Source of the DNA: Paenarthrobacter histidinolovorans
GTDB taxonomy: Bacteria; Actinomycetota; Actinomycetes; Actinomycetales; Micrococcaceae
Length of the DNA stretch: 64,000 bases
Assembly: GCF_014647595.1 (NCBI RefSeq)
Contig: NZ_BMPM01000005.1
Coordinates: 248,001-312,000 of the forward strand
Reading direction: 5' to 3'
The stretch's first letter is position 1. Each line of letters opens with the position of its first letter. The notes beneath the pieces were generated by a model. The model was not told the DNA's origin. It saw only the letters and a program-made list of their open reading frames with translations, and ran no database searches. A program made the position numbers and the translations under genes. Below, piece after piece: positions 49,568 through 56,699 of the stretch.

Positions 49568-49855
49568 GTGGCTGACTTTACGGTCCTGTTGCCTGGTGTC
49601 CTGCAGCCGCTCGTCGGCGGACAGTCCTATCTGACTGCGTCCGCCGACGGTGCTGTGACCGTTAGACAGTTGTTGGACTCGGTGACCGGAGATTATCCGG
49701 TCCTGGCCAGGCGTTTGCGTGATGAAACCGGGGCGCTGCGCCGTTTCGTGAATATTTACGTTAACGGTGACGAGGTCCGGCGTTTGAATGGTCTTGATAC
49801 GGAAGTTGCGGCGGGCCAGGAGGTCTTGATTGTCCAGTCCGTGGCCGGCGGTTGA
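49568..49855 (+). CDS. MoaD/ThiS-family ubiquitin-like protein
   Basis: This 95-residue protein has a beta-grasp layout: ADFTVLLPGVLQPLVG (first strands), VTVRQLLDSVTGDYPVLARRL (the helix with 'TVRQLLD' typical of MoaD), FVNIYVNGDEVRRLNG and VLIVQSVAGG. The C-terminal Gly-Gly is the hallmark of sulfur carriers or modifiers that are adenylated by an E1-like enzyme. GTG at 49568 lies eight bases after the propeller gene stop, which suggests coupling. No moaE, moeB, thiF or thiG is nearby. Whether it is a sulfur carrier for molybdopterin or thiamine, or a dedicated partner of the propeller protein, is not settled. Confidence 0.8.
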   Translation: MADFTVLLPGVLQPLVGGQSYLTASADGAVTVRQLLDSVTGDYPVLARRLRDETGALRRFVNIYVNGDEVRRLNGLDTEVAAGQEVLIVQSVAGG

Positions 49856-49895
49856 GGGGCGATGGGAGTCCAGCCTGGTCTCCAGGAGAGACGGT

Positions 49896-50132
49896 TCAGG
49901 CGACGCGCCAAACACTGCATTCGTCGGTATTGATGGCTTTCCTCATCCCGGAGGCGTGATCCATGATCCAGACGACGCCGATTCCCGGGGCCGTTTCCTG
50001 GACGCGTCCACGACGTATGACCACGTCGTCGTAAGCGGGCCCAACCGACAGGCGGGCCTCGATCTCGTCTCCGCGGTGGAGCTGGCTGATCGCGCGTATA
50101 CGTGTTGTGTGAGTGGTTACTTCCTTCAGCAT
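49896..50132 (-). CDS. Small hypothetical protein, strong RBS
   Basis: This 78-residue protein starts MLKEVTTHTTRIRAIS and has a compact beta-rich pattern: RGDEIEARLSVGPAYDDVVIRRGRV, then IGVVWIMDHASGMRKAI. A textbook AGGAGG site lies five bases before the ATG at 50132, which makes it a real gene despite its size. It has no membrane helix and no known motif. It converges on the MoaD-like gene, 40 bases from its stop. Confidence 0.7.
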   Translation of the reverse strand: MLKEVTTHTTRIRAISQLHRGDEIEARLSVGPAYDDVVIRRGRVQETAPGIGVVWIMDHASGMRKAINTDECSVWRVA

Positions 50133-50351
50133 GGTGTCCTCCTGGCTGGAGCTGGTGCCTGCACTTGCCGGCTATTCCAGTGTGGCGGGGCAATGTTGCC
50201 ACGGTATTTCGGCGTGGTTAGGGCCCGGTAAGCATTCCGGGATGGTTGCGTTTCCGTGGATGGGCGCGGGCCGCCGCGACGGGTGGCGACAAGACGCGCC
50301 CGCCTGAAGTCCGGCGCCTCCGCTGGCCAGTGCCGACGCGGTTGTAGCCTG

Positions 50352-50368
50352 ATCTCGGTTACTGAGAT
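50352..50368. promoter_or_regulatory. ATCTC-N7-GAGAT dyad upstream of protease gene
   Basis: A perfect 5-7-5 inverted repeat ATCTC-GGTTACT-GAGAT lies 38 bases before the start at 50407, within a 274-base space that otherwise holds no gene. A TAGCCT box precedes it. Confidence 0.3.
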
Positions 50369-50406
50369 GTACAGCGACCACAGGCTCCGTCCTCCCGGGA
50401 GAACCA

Positions 50407-53145
50407 ATGGGTGTTTTACGGCGATCGCTCGCGCTGTCCACAGGCTTGGTGGTATTTACCGCCGGCCTGTTTTTTGTCCAGGCCCCTGCCACGGCAGTAC
50501 CTCTTCCCGGGCCTGATAATCCGAACGTCCAATTCGTTGAGGGCACGCCGCACTCGGAGCATGTTTTCGAGGCGCCGCTCCCGGAAACCACCCAACCCAC
50601 CAAGGGCAAGGCCGACGTCGAGTCCCTGCTCCGTGACGGGGCTGCCGCAGCCGGCCCGGGCGGCACCATCAACGTCCGGCTGGTCACTGCGAAACTGGCG
50701 GACAACACCAACCCGGTTTCCATGACGGACGCTGAAAAAGCGGTGGTGTCCACCAGCAACTACTGGAAAGCCATGACGGCCGACAAGCTGTCCATGACGG
50801 TGGCCAGCAAAGTTGCCGGGCATCAGTCCAAAGCCCGTTCCACGGACAGTTACAGCACCATCATCTCCACCATCACCGGCGAGCTGAACTGGACAGCGAG
50901 CCCGTACACGGCATTGGTCATCTTCATTCCCACGTCCACGTTGTCCGGCAACGCCCTGGGCGCCGGGTACAGCAGCGGCAGCTACAGCGGTCGCGTGCTC
51001 CTGCCGCAGATCAGCAGCTTCACCAACAACGTGATGAGCCACGAGTTCGGGCACGTCATTGGCCTGATGCACGCAGACGCGCTGCAGTGCGGCAGCGGAG
51101 TGTCCGACGTTGGGGTCAACAGCAACGGCCAGTTCACCGATCCGTCCTGCTACATCCGCGAGTACGGCGACACCACCGACATCATGGGTGCTGCCCAGTA
51201 CGCATTGCCGGTTGTCAGTTCCACGTTCTGGGACTACGCGGGTCTTGGCCGCGGGGATGAGATCCGGGACGTGGGCATCGCAACGGGTTCCAAGAGCTAC
51301 ACACTCAAGCCGTGGGGCGGCACCGAAGCCCAGCGTGCCATCAAATTTACCGATCCCGTCAGCAAAGAGGTCTATTACGTGGAGCTGCGGGAACCTGCCG
51401 GCTATGACAATTACCTGGGAACAGCCGGTAAACCCGGAAACATGGGCGTAAAGGTCGTCCAGCGCGGTGGGGCCACCATCGCTTCTTCGCTGATCCTGAT
51501 GCCCTCCACCAAGCCCTTCTCCGACCCTTGGTACGCCAGCAACCACGCCTGGCAGGCCGGCAGCACGTTCACCACGTACACCGGTACGCAGGTGACCATG
51601 AATTCGGTATCTTCGACGTCGGCCACCATCACCATCACGGCTGACCCGCGGCTCACCGCCAAGATCCGCTTCTCGACGGGCGATTTCGACGGCGACGGTC
51701 TGGCCGATGTCTTCTCCCGCGAGCCCGACGGCTCCTTGATGCTGTACTCCGGGTTGCCGGGCAACAGGCTCGACAATCCGCGCCAGGTGGGCTCCGGATG
51801 GAACATTTTCGATGCCATGACCGGCCTGGCGGATTTCGACGGAGACGGTCGAAGTGACATCCTGACCCGCACCAGCGACGGTGTCCTCTGGCTGTACCCG
51901 GGCGACGGAAACGGCGGTTTCCTCGCCAAACGGCAGATCGGTTCCGGTTGGCAGGGCTTCACGAACCTCATTGGTGTGGGCGATTTCGACGGCGACGCCC
52001 GCCTCGACGTCATGGCGACCAAGCCGGACGGCAGCCTGTGGCTTTACCCAAGCGATGGCCAGGGTGGTTTCCGTACGTGGTCGCAGATTGGCTCGGGCTG
52101 GAACGGTTTCACCAGCATCACATCTGATGGCTCCTTTGGTGGCGCCGGGGCCGGGCTGCTGGCGCGGACAAGCGACGGCACCCTCTATCTTTATCCCGGC
52201 AACGGCTGGGGTGGCTTCGTGCCGCGCGTTGCTATCGGCAGCGGTTGGAACGCCCTGGGCGACATCGTGAGCGGTCAGGACTTCACGGGTGACAAGAAAT
52301 CGGACGTCCTGACGGTGACGTCCGCGGGATCCATGCGCCTCTACCCGGGCAGCGGCTCCGGTTTTGCCGAACGCTTGGTCATTGGCGCCGGTTGGAACCA
52401 GTTCAGCCAGGTCTGGGAGGCAGGAGATTTCGACGGCGATGCTGTCGCGGACATCCTGGCGCGCGGTACTGACGGCGCGTTGTGGCTTTATCCGGGGAAC
52501 GGTTCGGGCGGCTTCCTGCCCCGCGTTCAGGTGGGGTCGGGGTGGAATGCCTTCAACACTGTTGTGAGCGCCGGAGATTTCGACGGCGATGGCCACCCGG
52601 ACTTGGTGGCACGGACAGCTGACGGCGTGCTCTGGTTGTATCCAACAGATGGCCGGGGCCAGTTCCTGCCCCGCAAGCAGATCGGCGTGGGCTGGCAGGG
52701 TTTCACTGAGCTGCTGGCTCCAGGCGATTTTTCGGGTGACGGCAAAGCGGATCTTGTGGCACGGGCCGCCAACGGCAGTTTGTGGCTCTACCCAGGCAAT
52801 GGCGTGGGCGGTTTTCTTCCGTGGAAGCAGATCGGCACGGGGTGGGACATTTTTGATTCAGTAGTGCAGGGCGGGGACTTCAATGGCGATGGCCGGGAGG
52901 ACATCATGGCCCGGGGAACTGACGGGGCCCTCTGGCTTTACCCCGGCAATGGCAGTGGCGGATTCCTGGCGCGGGTCGCCCTGGGCGCCGGCTGGAACAC
53001 CTTCAGCTCGTTCGCTGCGCTCGGGACGGGATTCACTGGAACGGGCAACCCGTCCGTGGTGGGGGTTGCCGGAAACGGCGCGCTCTTCCTGTACACCGGA
53101 ACCGGTCAGGGGAGTTTCCAGTCTGTGGTGCTGGATCCCCGGTAG
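50407..53145 (+). CDS. Secreted metzincin-like protease with FG-GAP/VCBS repeats
   Basis: This 912-residue protein has a signal peptide (a basic start, then LALSTGLVVFTAGLFFVQ and a likely cut after PATA), a protease domain (to about residue 415) and a C-terminal propeller-like region. The zinc site is HEFGHVIGLMH (His212, Glu213, His216, His222), and TTDIMG downstream looks like a metzincin Met-turn. The C-terminal half has nine complete repeats of about 50 residues and a truncated tenth, each with a D-F-D-G-D-G-type calcium loop, LWLYPG and GSGWN. It is probably secreted or cell-wall-linked and degrades proteins. A good AGGGAGA site precedes the ATG. Confidence 0.88.
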   Translation: MGVLRRSLALSTGLVVFTAGLFFVQAPATAVPLPGPDNPNVQFVEGTPHSEHVFEAPLPETTQPTKGKADVESLLRDGAAAAGPGGTINVRLVTAKLADNTNPVSMTDAEKAVVSTSNYWKAMTADKLSMTVASKVAGHQSKARSTDSYSTIISTITGELNWTASPYTALVIFIPTSTLSGNALGAGYSSGSYSGRVLLPQISSFTNNVMSHEFGHVIGLMHADALQCGSGVSDVGVNSNGQFTDPSCYIREYGDTTDIMGAAQYALPVVSSTFWDYAGLGRGDEIRDVGIATGSKSYTLKPWGGTEAQRAIKFTDPVSKEVYYVELREPAGYDNYLGTAGKPGNMGVKVVQRGGATIASSLILMPSTKPFSDPWYASNHAWQAGSTFTTYTGTQVTMNSVSSTSATITITADPRLTAKIRFSTGDFDGDGLADVFSREPDGSLMLYSGLPGNRLDNPRQVGSGWNIFDAMTGLADFDGDGRSDILTRTSDGVLWLYPGDGNGGFLAKRQIGSGWQGFTNLIGVGDFDGDARLDVMATKPDGSLWLYPSDGQGGFRTWSQIGSGWNGFTSITSDGSFGGAGAGLLARTSDGTLYLYPGNGWGGFVPRVAIGSGWNALGDIVSGQDFTGDKKSDVLTVTSAGSMRLYPGSGSGFAERLVIGAGWNQFSQVWEAGDFDGDAVADILARGTDGALWLYPGNGSGGFLPRVQVGSGWNAFNTVVSAGDFDGDGHPDLVARTADGVLWLYPTDGRGQFLPRKQIGVGWQGFTELLAPGDFSGDGKADLVARAANGSLWLYPGNGVGGFLPWKQIGTGWDIFDSVVQGGDFNGDGREDIMARGTDGALWLYPGNGSGGFLARVALGAGWNTFSSFAALGTGFTGTGNPSVVGVAGNGALFLYTGTGQGSFQSVVLDPR

Positions 53146-53153
53146 GTTAAAAA

Positions 53154-53185
53154 GTGACGCTCCAGCCCTCAGGCTGGAGCGTCAC
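53154..53185. terminator. Bidirectional terminator
   Basis: GTGACGCTCCAGCC (53154-53167) pairs perfectly with 53172-53185 across loop CTCA. AAAAAG on the left gives a T run for the minus-strand MHS gene, and the protease stop is nine bases upstream. Confidence 0.85.
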
Positions 53186-53197
53186 GAAGGCGACGTG

Positions 53198-54517
53198 CTA
53201 GCGCAGGCCGAGTTCCGCCGTCGGGACCTTTGCTGATTCACGGGCCGTGGAGGCCGAGATGATGGCGATGAGGCAGACGATGGCCGTGAAGATGGACACC
53301 GGGACCCATCCACCGGGCTTGGTTCCGCCGATTGCGGTCACGATGGTCGGGGCGAAACCTGCTGCGAGGAAGCCGAGCTGAGTACCGATGGCCAGGCCCG
53401 AGAAGCGGACCTTGGTGCTGAACATTTCACCGTAGAACGACGGCCAGACGGCGTTTGCGGCGGCGTAACCGAGGGAGAAGTACACGACGGCGGCGAGGAA
53501 CATCAGCGGGGTGGAGCCGGATTCGAAGCTCAGGAAGAAGAACGGTGTCATGATGGCGCTGGCCACGGCTCCGTAGATGAAGACGGGCTTCCGGCCGATC
53601 TTGTCGGCCAGTGTGCCGAAGAGCGGCTGGGTTCCCAAAGCCACAAGGTTTGCCACAACCACCAACCACAGCGTGATGGTGCTGTTCACGTGGGCAACGT
53701 CCTGGGCGTACTTGATGGCCAAGGTGCCGAAAACGGTGCTGACTGCGGCGATGAACGCGCAGCAGATCACGCGGAGGACGTCCTGCCAGTGGTGCTTGAG
53801 GAGGTCGGCGATGGGGAGCTTGGCAATCTGGTTGTTCTTCTGTGCCTCAGCGAATGCGGGAGGCTCGTGCAGGGTGCGGCGGATGAAGAAGGCAACCAGT
53901 ACCACAACTGCGCTGAGCCAGAACGGAATACGCCAGCCGATGCCGTACTTGATGTCGTCCGGCAAAGCCACCACAGGAATGAAGACGAGTGCTGCCAAGA
54001 TCTGGCCGCCCTGTGTTCCGGTGAGGGTCCACGAGGTGAAGAAGGAGCGGCGGTTGTCCGGAGCGTGCTCCAGGGTCATGGACGAGGCGCCGGCCTGCTC
54101 ACCTGCAGCGGACAATCCCTGGCACAGGCGGGCAAGAACCAGCAGGATCGGTGCGCCCCAGCCGATGGTCTTGAAGTCCGGGAGGCAGCCGATCACAAAG
54201 GTTGATGCGCCCATGAGCACCAGGGTGAACATGAGGACCTTTTGCCGGCCGATCCGGTCACCGAAGTGGCCCAGGAATGCCGCCCCGATGGGCCGGGCAA
54301 GGTACGCAAAGCCGAACGTGGCAAAGGACATCACGGCCGCGTTGGTGTCTGCATCCGGGAAGAAGACGTGGGGGAAGATCAGGGCCGCGGCGGAGCCGAA
54401 GATGAAGAAGTCGTAGTACTCGACGGCGCTGCCCAGGAAGCTGGCGAGGGCTGCTTTCTTGGGTGTCCCTTTGGTTTCGGTGATGCCTGGCGTCGCTGAC
54501 GGCATTGTTTGGCTCAT
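53198..54517 (-). CDS. MHS family MFS transporter (shikimate/quinate-type)
   Basis: This 439-residue, twelve-helix protein has the metabolite:H+ symporter signature: LGSAVEYYDFFIFGSAAALIFPHVFFP near the start, 'PIGAAFLGHFGDRIGRQKVLMFTLVLMGASTFVIG' and the mid-loop GTLADKIGRKPVFIYG. Relatives import shikimate, dicarboxylates or aromatic acids. The ATG at 54517 has AAGGA and is chosen over a frame to 54640. It is divergent from the IclR gene that heads the quinate/protocatechuate region; a GTGAGAGC half-site lies upstream of it. Shikimate or quinate are therefore likely substrates. Confidence 0.88.
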   Translation of the reverse strand: MSQTMPSATPGITETKGTPKKAALASFLGSAVEYYDFFIFGSAAALIFPHVFFPDADTNAAVMSFATFGFAYLARPIGAAFLGHFGDRIGRQKVLMFTLVLMGASTFVIGCLPDFKTIGWGAPILLVLARLCQGLSAAGEQAGASSMTLEHAPDNRRSFFTSWTLTGTQGGQILAALVFIPVVALPDDIKYGIGWRIPFWLSAVVVLVAFFIRRTLHEPPAFAEAQKNNQIAKLPIADLLKHHWQDVLRVICCAFIAAVSTVFGTLAIKYAQDVAHVNSTITLWLVVVANLVALGTQPLFGTLADKIGRKPVFIYGAVASAIMTPFFFLSFESGSTPLMFLAAVVYFSLGYAAANAVWPSFYGEMFSTKVRFSGLAIGTQLGFLAAGFAPTIVTAIGGTKPGGWVPVSIFTAIVCLIAIISASTARESAKVPTAELGLR

Positions 54518-54613
54518 TGGGTGTTCCTTCTGTGACGACGATGTCGCGGATAGAGCTTGGCGGGAGACCCAAGCGAGGTGCGGCTGGTCAATCCCTGAGT
54601 AAGTAACCACATG

Positions 54614-54621
54614 GTGAGAGC
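54614..54621. promoter_or_regulatory. GTGAGAGC half-site near the MHS gene start
   Basis: This eight-base copy is identical to one arm of the palindrome at 54695-54713 and lies about 95 bases upstream of the MHS start. It may be a second binding site of the IclR regulator. Confidence 0.4.
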
Positions 54622-54694
54622 TACTTGCGTAATACAGCAATGATGACTGTGAGTGCGGTCACTTGTCAAGAGGTGTCACCACCATCTAGAAATA

Positions 54695-54713
54695 GCTCTC
54701 ACTATGTGAGAGC
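54695..54713. promoter_or_regulatory. GCTCTCAC-TAT-GTGAGAGC palindrome, likely IclR operator
   Basis: A perfect 8-3-8 palindrome eight bases before the IclR start at 54722, overlapping a possible TATGTG -10 box. The position fits autorepression and control of the divergent MHS gene. Confidence 0.6.
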
Positions 54714-54721
54714 ATCGAGCT

Positions 54722-55492
54722 ATGAGTGTGAAAGAGGACACAAAGACCGACATGGTCGGCAAGGCCCTGGGCCTGTTGGTATTGCTGGGAAACGAGCCCA
54801 AGGGTGCGAGTGCGGCGGATCTGGCCAGGAGTGCGGGGCTGCCGTTTAGCACCACGTACCGCCTGCTGGGCTCATTGACCCGCGACGGATTCGTTGACTA
54901 CGAGCCGGACGGGCGGCGCTACCACTTGGGCTTGCGCGTTTTCCAACTTGGCCAGCGGGTGTCCAACCACCACGGCTTTGCAGCCACCGCATTGCCCGTC
55001 CTGCAACGGGTTACTGACATTACGCATGAAGCCACCATCCTGTCGGTGCGCGACGGCGACCATCACCTCACGGTCAACAAGGTGGATGGGCCCAAGACGT
55101 TCCGCGTCACCAGCGACCCCGGTCACCTGGGTGCGTTGCACACGACGTCGGTGGGCAAGGCTCTTGTTGCGTTCGAGGACGAGCCTGAGCGGAAGCGTCT
55201 CGTGGAAGATCTGCCGTTGGACCCGCTCACCGAGCACTCCATTACTGATCGGGACGTCTTCCGGGCGGAAATTGAGCAGGTCCGGCGTCAGGGCTACGCC
55301 GTGATGGACGAGGAAAACGAGATCGGCATGCGCGCCGTCGCCGTCCCGGTCCTGAATTCGCAGGGCCACGCCTTCGCCTCTCTGGCCACGGCTGTGCCGG
55401 TCTTCCGGCTCAGCATGGAGGAACTCATCGCCCATGTACCCACCTTGCAGGAGGCTGCGGCTGAACTCGCAGCCCGCCTGCCGCAGCGCTGA
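54722..55492 (+). CDS. IclR family regulator of the quinate/protocatechuate region
   Basis: This 256-residue protein has a winged HTH (MVGKALGLLVLLGNEPKGASAADLARSAGLPFSTTYRLLGSL) and an effector domain with 'LSVRDGDHHLTVNKVDGPKTFRVTSDPGHLGALHTTSVGKAL' and a late 'AVAVPVLNSQGHAFASLAT'. IclR-type proteins (PcaR, PobR and others) commonly control aromatic acid genes. Palindromes before this gene and before the dehydrogenase gene are candidate sites. It lies between the transporter gene and the catabolic operon. Confidence 0.88.
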   Translation: MSVKEDTKTDMVGKALGLLVLLGNEPKGASAADLARSAGLPFSTTYRLLGSLTRDGFVDYEPDGRRYHLGLRVFQLGQRVSNHHGFAATALPVLQRVTDITHEATILSVRDGDHHLTVNKVDGPKTFRVTSDPGHLGALHTTSVGKALVAFEDEPERKRLVEDLPLDPLTEHSITDRDVFRAEIEQVRRQGYAVMDEENEIGMRAVAVPVLNSQGHAFASLATAVPVFRLSMEELIAHVPTLQEAAAELAARLPQR

Positions 55493-55498
55493 CACCCA

Positions 55499-55635
55499 TT
55501 GGGAGGCCCGGTTTGCGCCCCAAATCCCCGGAACGCCGCGCAGAGTGGGCCCCACAACGCACCCCCGCCCGTTGGGAGGCCCGGTTTGCGCCCCAAATCC
55601 CCGGAATGCCGCGCAGAGTGGGCCCCACAACGCAC
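55499..55635. repeat. Two 64-bp direct repeats
   Basis: A 64-base unit starting TTGGGAGGCCCGGTTTGCGC occurs at 55499-55562 and again at 55572-55635, with one difference (GAACGCC against GAATGCC). They are separated by nine bases, a 73-base period. They contain short inner dyads (GGGCCC, GGGGCG). No open frame or ribosome binding site makes them coding. They sit in the space between the IclR and dehydrogenase genes. Confidence 0.75.
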
Positions 55636-55661
55636 GTCGAAACACCCGGATGCTACTGAAA

Positions 55662-55678
55662 TGTTCGCGATAAGAACA
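55662..55678. promoter_or_regulatory. TGTTC-N7-GAACA operator candidate before the quinate operon
   Basis: TGTTC-GCGATAA-GAACA is a perfect 5-7-5 dyad about 104 bases before the quinate/shikimate dehydrogenase start. Its form resembles operators of IclR-type protocatechuate regulators. A TAATCT box (55705-55710) follows as a possible -10. Confidence 0.5.
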
Positions 55679-55781
55679 AGCGTGCGGAATATGAACACTT
55701 GTAGTAATCTAAATAACACCCGGCCATCGACGCCCCAGAAAACGTCAATGGCCGCGGTGCTGAAGTCAAAGGAGCTTTAGG

Positions 55782-56699
55782 ATGAGCAACCGAGCCGAGT
55801 CCGTTCTGGTGGGCCTCGTTGGCGAAGGGGTCATGCCCTCGCTCACGCCGCCCATGCACGAACGCGAAGCCGATGTGCAGGGCCTTCGCTTGCTGTACCG
55901 CCCCATCGACCTGCTGGAACTCAAGTTGCCGGCCACCGCCGTCGGGGACCTCCTCACCGCAGCCGCCCGCACGGGCTTCAACGGCCTCAACATCACGCAC
56001 CCGTGCAAGCAGCTGGTGCTGGGGCACTTGGATGAAATTTCCGACGACGCCGCTCGCCTGGGTGCCGTGAATACCGTCCTGATCCAGGACGGACGGTTCA
56101 TCGGACACAACACAGACTTCTCCGGTTTCGCTTCGGCCTTGAGGGACGGACTTCCGAACGCGAAGCTTGACCGCGTCGTCCAGCTTGGCGCCGGAGGTGC
56201 AGGTTCCGCCGTCGCCTATGCCCTCCTCAAAGCCGGCGTCAGCACGCTGGACCTGGTGGACATGGACCCCGCCCGGGCTGCGGAACGTGCCGCTGAACTC
56301 AGCGGCCTCTTCCCCGCGGCCACCGTCACTCCGCGCAGCACGGACGAACTCCCGCAGCTCATGCCCCTCGCCGACGGCCTGGTGCACTGCACTCCGATCG
56401 GCATGGCCGCACACCCCGGACTTCCATTGGACGTGGAACTCGTGGAATCGCGGCACTGGGTGGCGGACATCGTCTACCGCCCTATCGAAACGCAACTGGT
56501 CCGCGAAGCCCGTGCCAAGGGCTGCGACGTCCTCGACGGCGGTCGCATGGCAGTGGGCCAGGCGGCCGACGCTTTCCAGCTCTTCACCGGAAAAGAAGCC
56601 GACAGGGACCGCATGCGGGCACACTTCCTGGAGCTGATCGCGGTTGAAGATGCGGCAACCGTGCTCTCGGCCGGCACCCTCGCAAAGGCGGCCCACTGA
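55782..56699 (+). CDS. Quinate/shikimate 5-dehydrogenase (catabolic AroE type)
   Basis: This 305-residue protein oxidises quinate or shikimate with NAD+. It has the SDH substrate motif GLNITHPCKQ (Lys76 as the catalytic base), NTDFSGF (Asp112) and the Rossmann loop LGAGGAGSAVAYALL. The residue after the second cofactor strand is Asp (VDMDPARA), which favours NAD over NADP. The longer C-terminal helix and the catabolic context argue for a degradative role (QsuD-like) and not aromatic biosynthesis. The ATG has an AAAGGAG site. It overlaps the next gene by one base (TGATG). Confidence 0.9.
   Translation: MSNRAESVLVGLVGEGVMPSLTPPMHEREADVQGLRLLYRPIDLLELKLPATAVGDLLTAAARTGFNGLNITHPCKQLVLGHLDEISDDAARLGAVNTVLIQDGRFIGHNTDFSGFASALRDGLPNAKLDRVVQLGAGGAGSAVAYALLKAGVSTLDLVDMDPARAAERAAELSGLFPAATVTPRSTDELPQLMPLADGLVHCTPIGMAAHPGLPLDVELVESRHWVADIVYRPIETQLVREARAKGCDVLDGGRMAVGQAADAFQLFTGKEADRDRMRAHFLELIAVEDAATVLSAGTLAKAAH

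Noticed and set aside
50416..52596. Minus-strand open frame of about 726 codons opposite the metzincin-like gene
   Set aside because: It mirrors the repetitive FG-GAP codons; high GC keeps antisense frames open, and the plus-strand protein has a signal peptide and an HExxH site.
55499..55635. Possible CRISPR array
   Set aside because: Only two copies of a 64-base unit with a nine-base gap; CRISPR repeats are shorter, more numerous and have spacers of about repeat length, and no cas gene is present.
55294..55719. Minus-strand frames across the 64-bp repeats with repeated Gly/Pro/Arg motifs
   Set aside because: The repeated peptides come only from the DNA repeats; they have no ribosome binding site and overlap the IclR gene.
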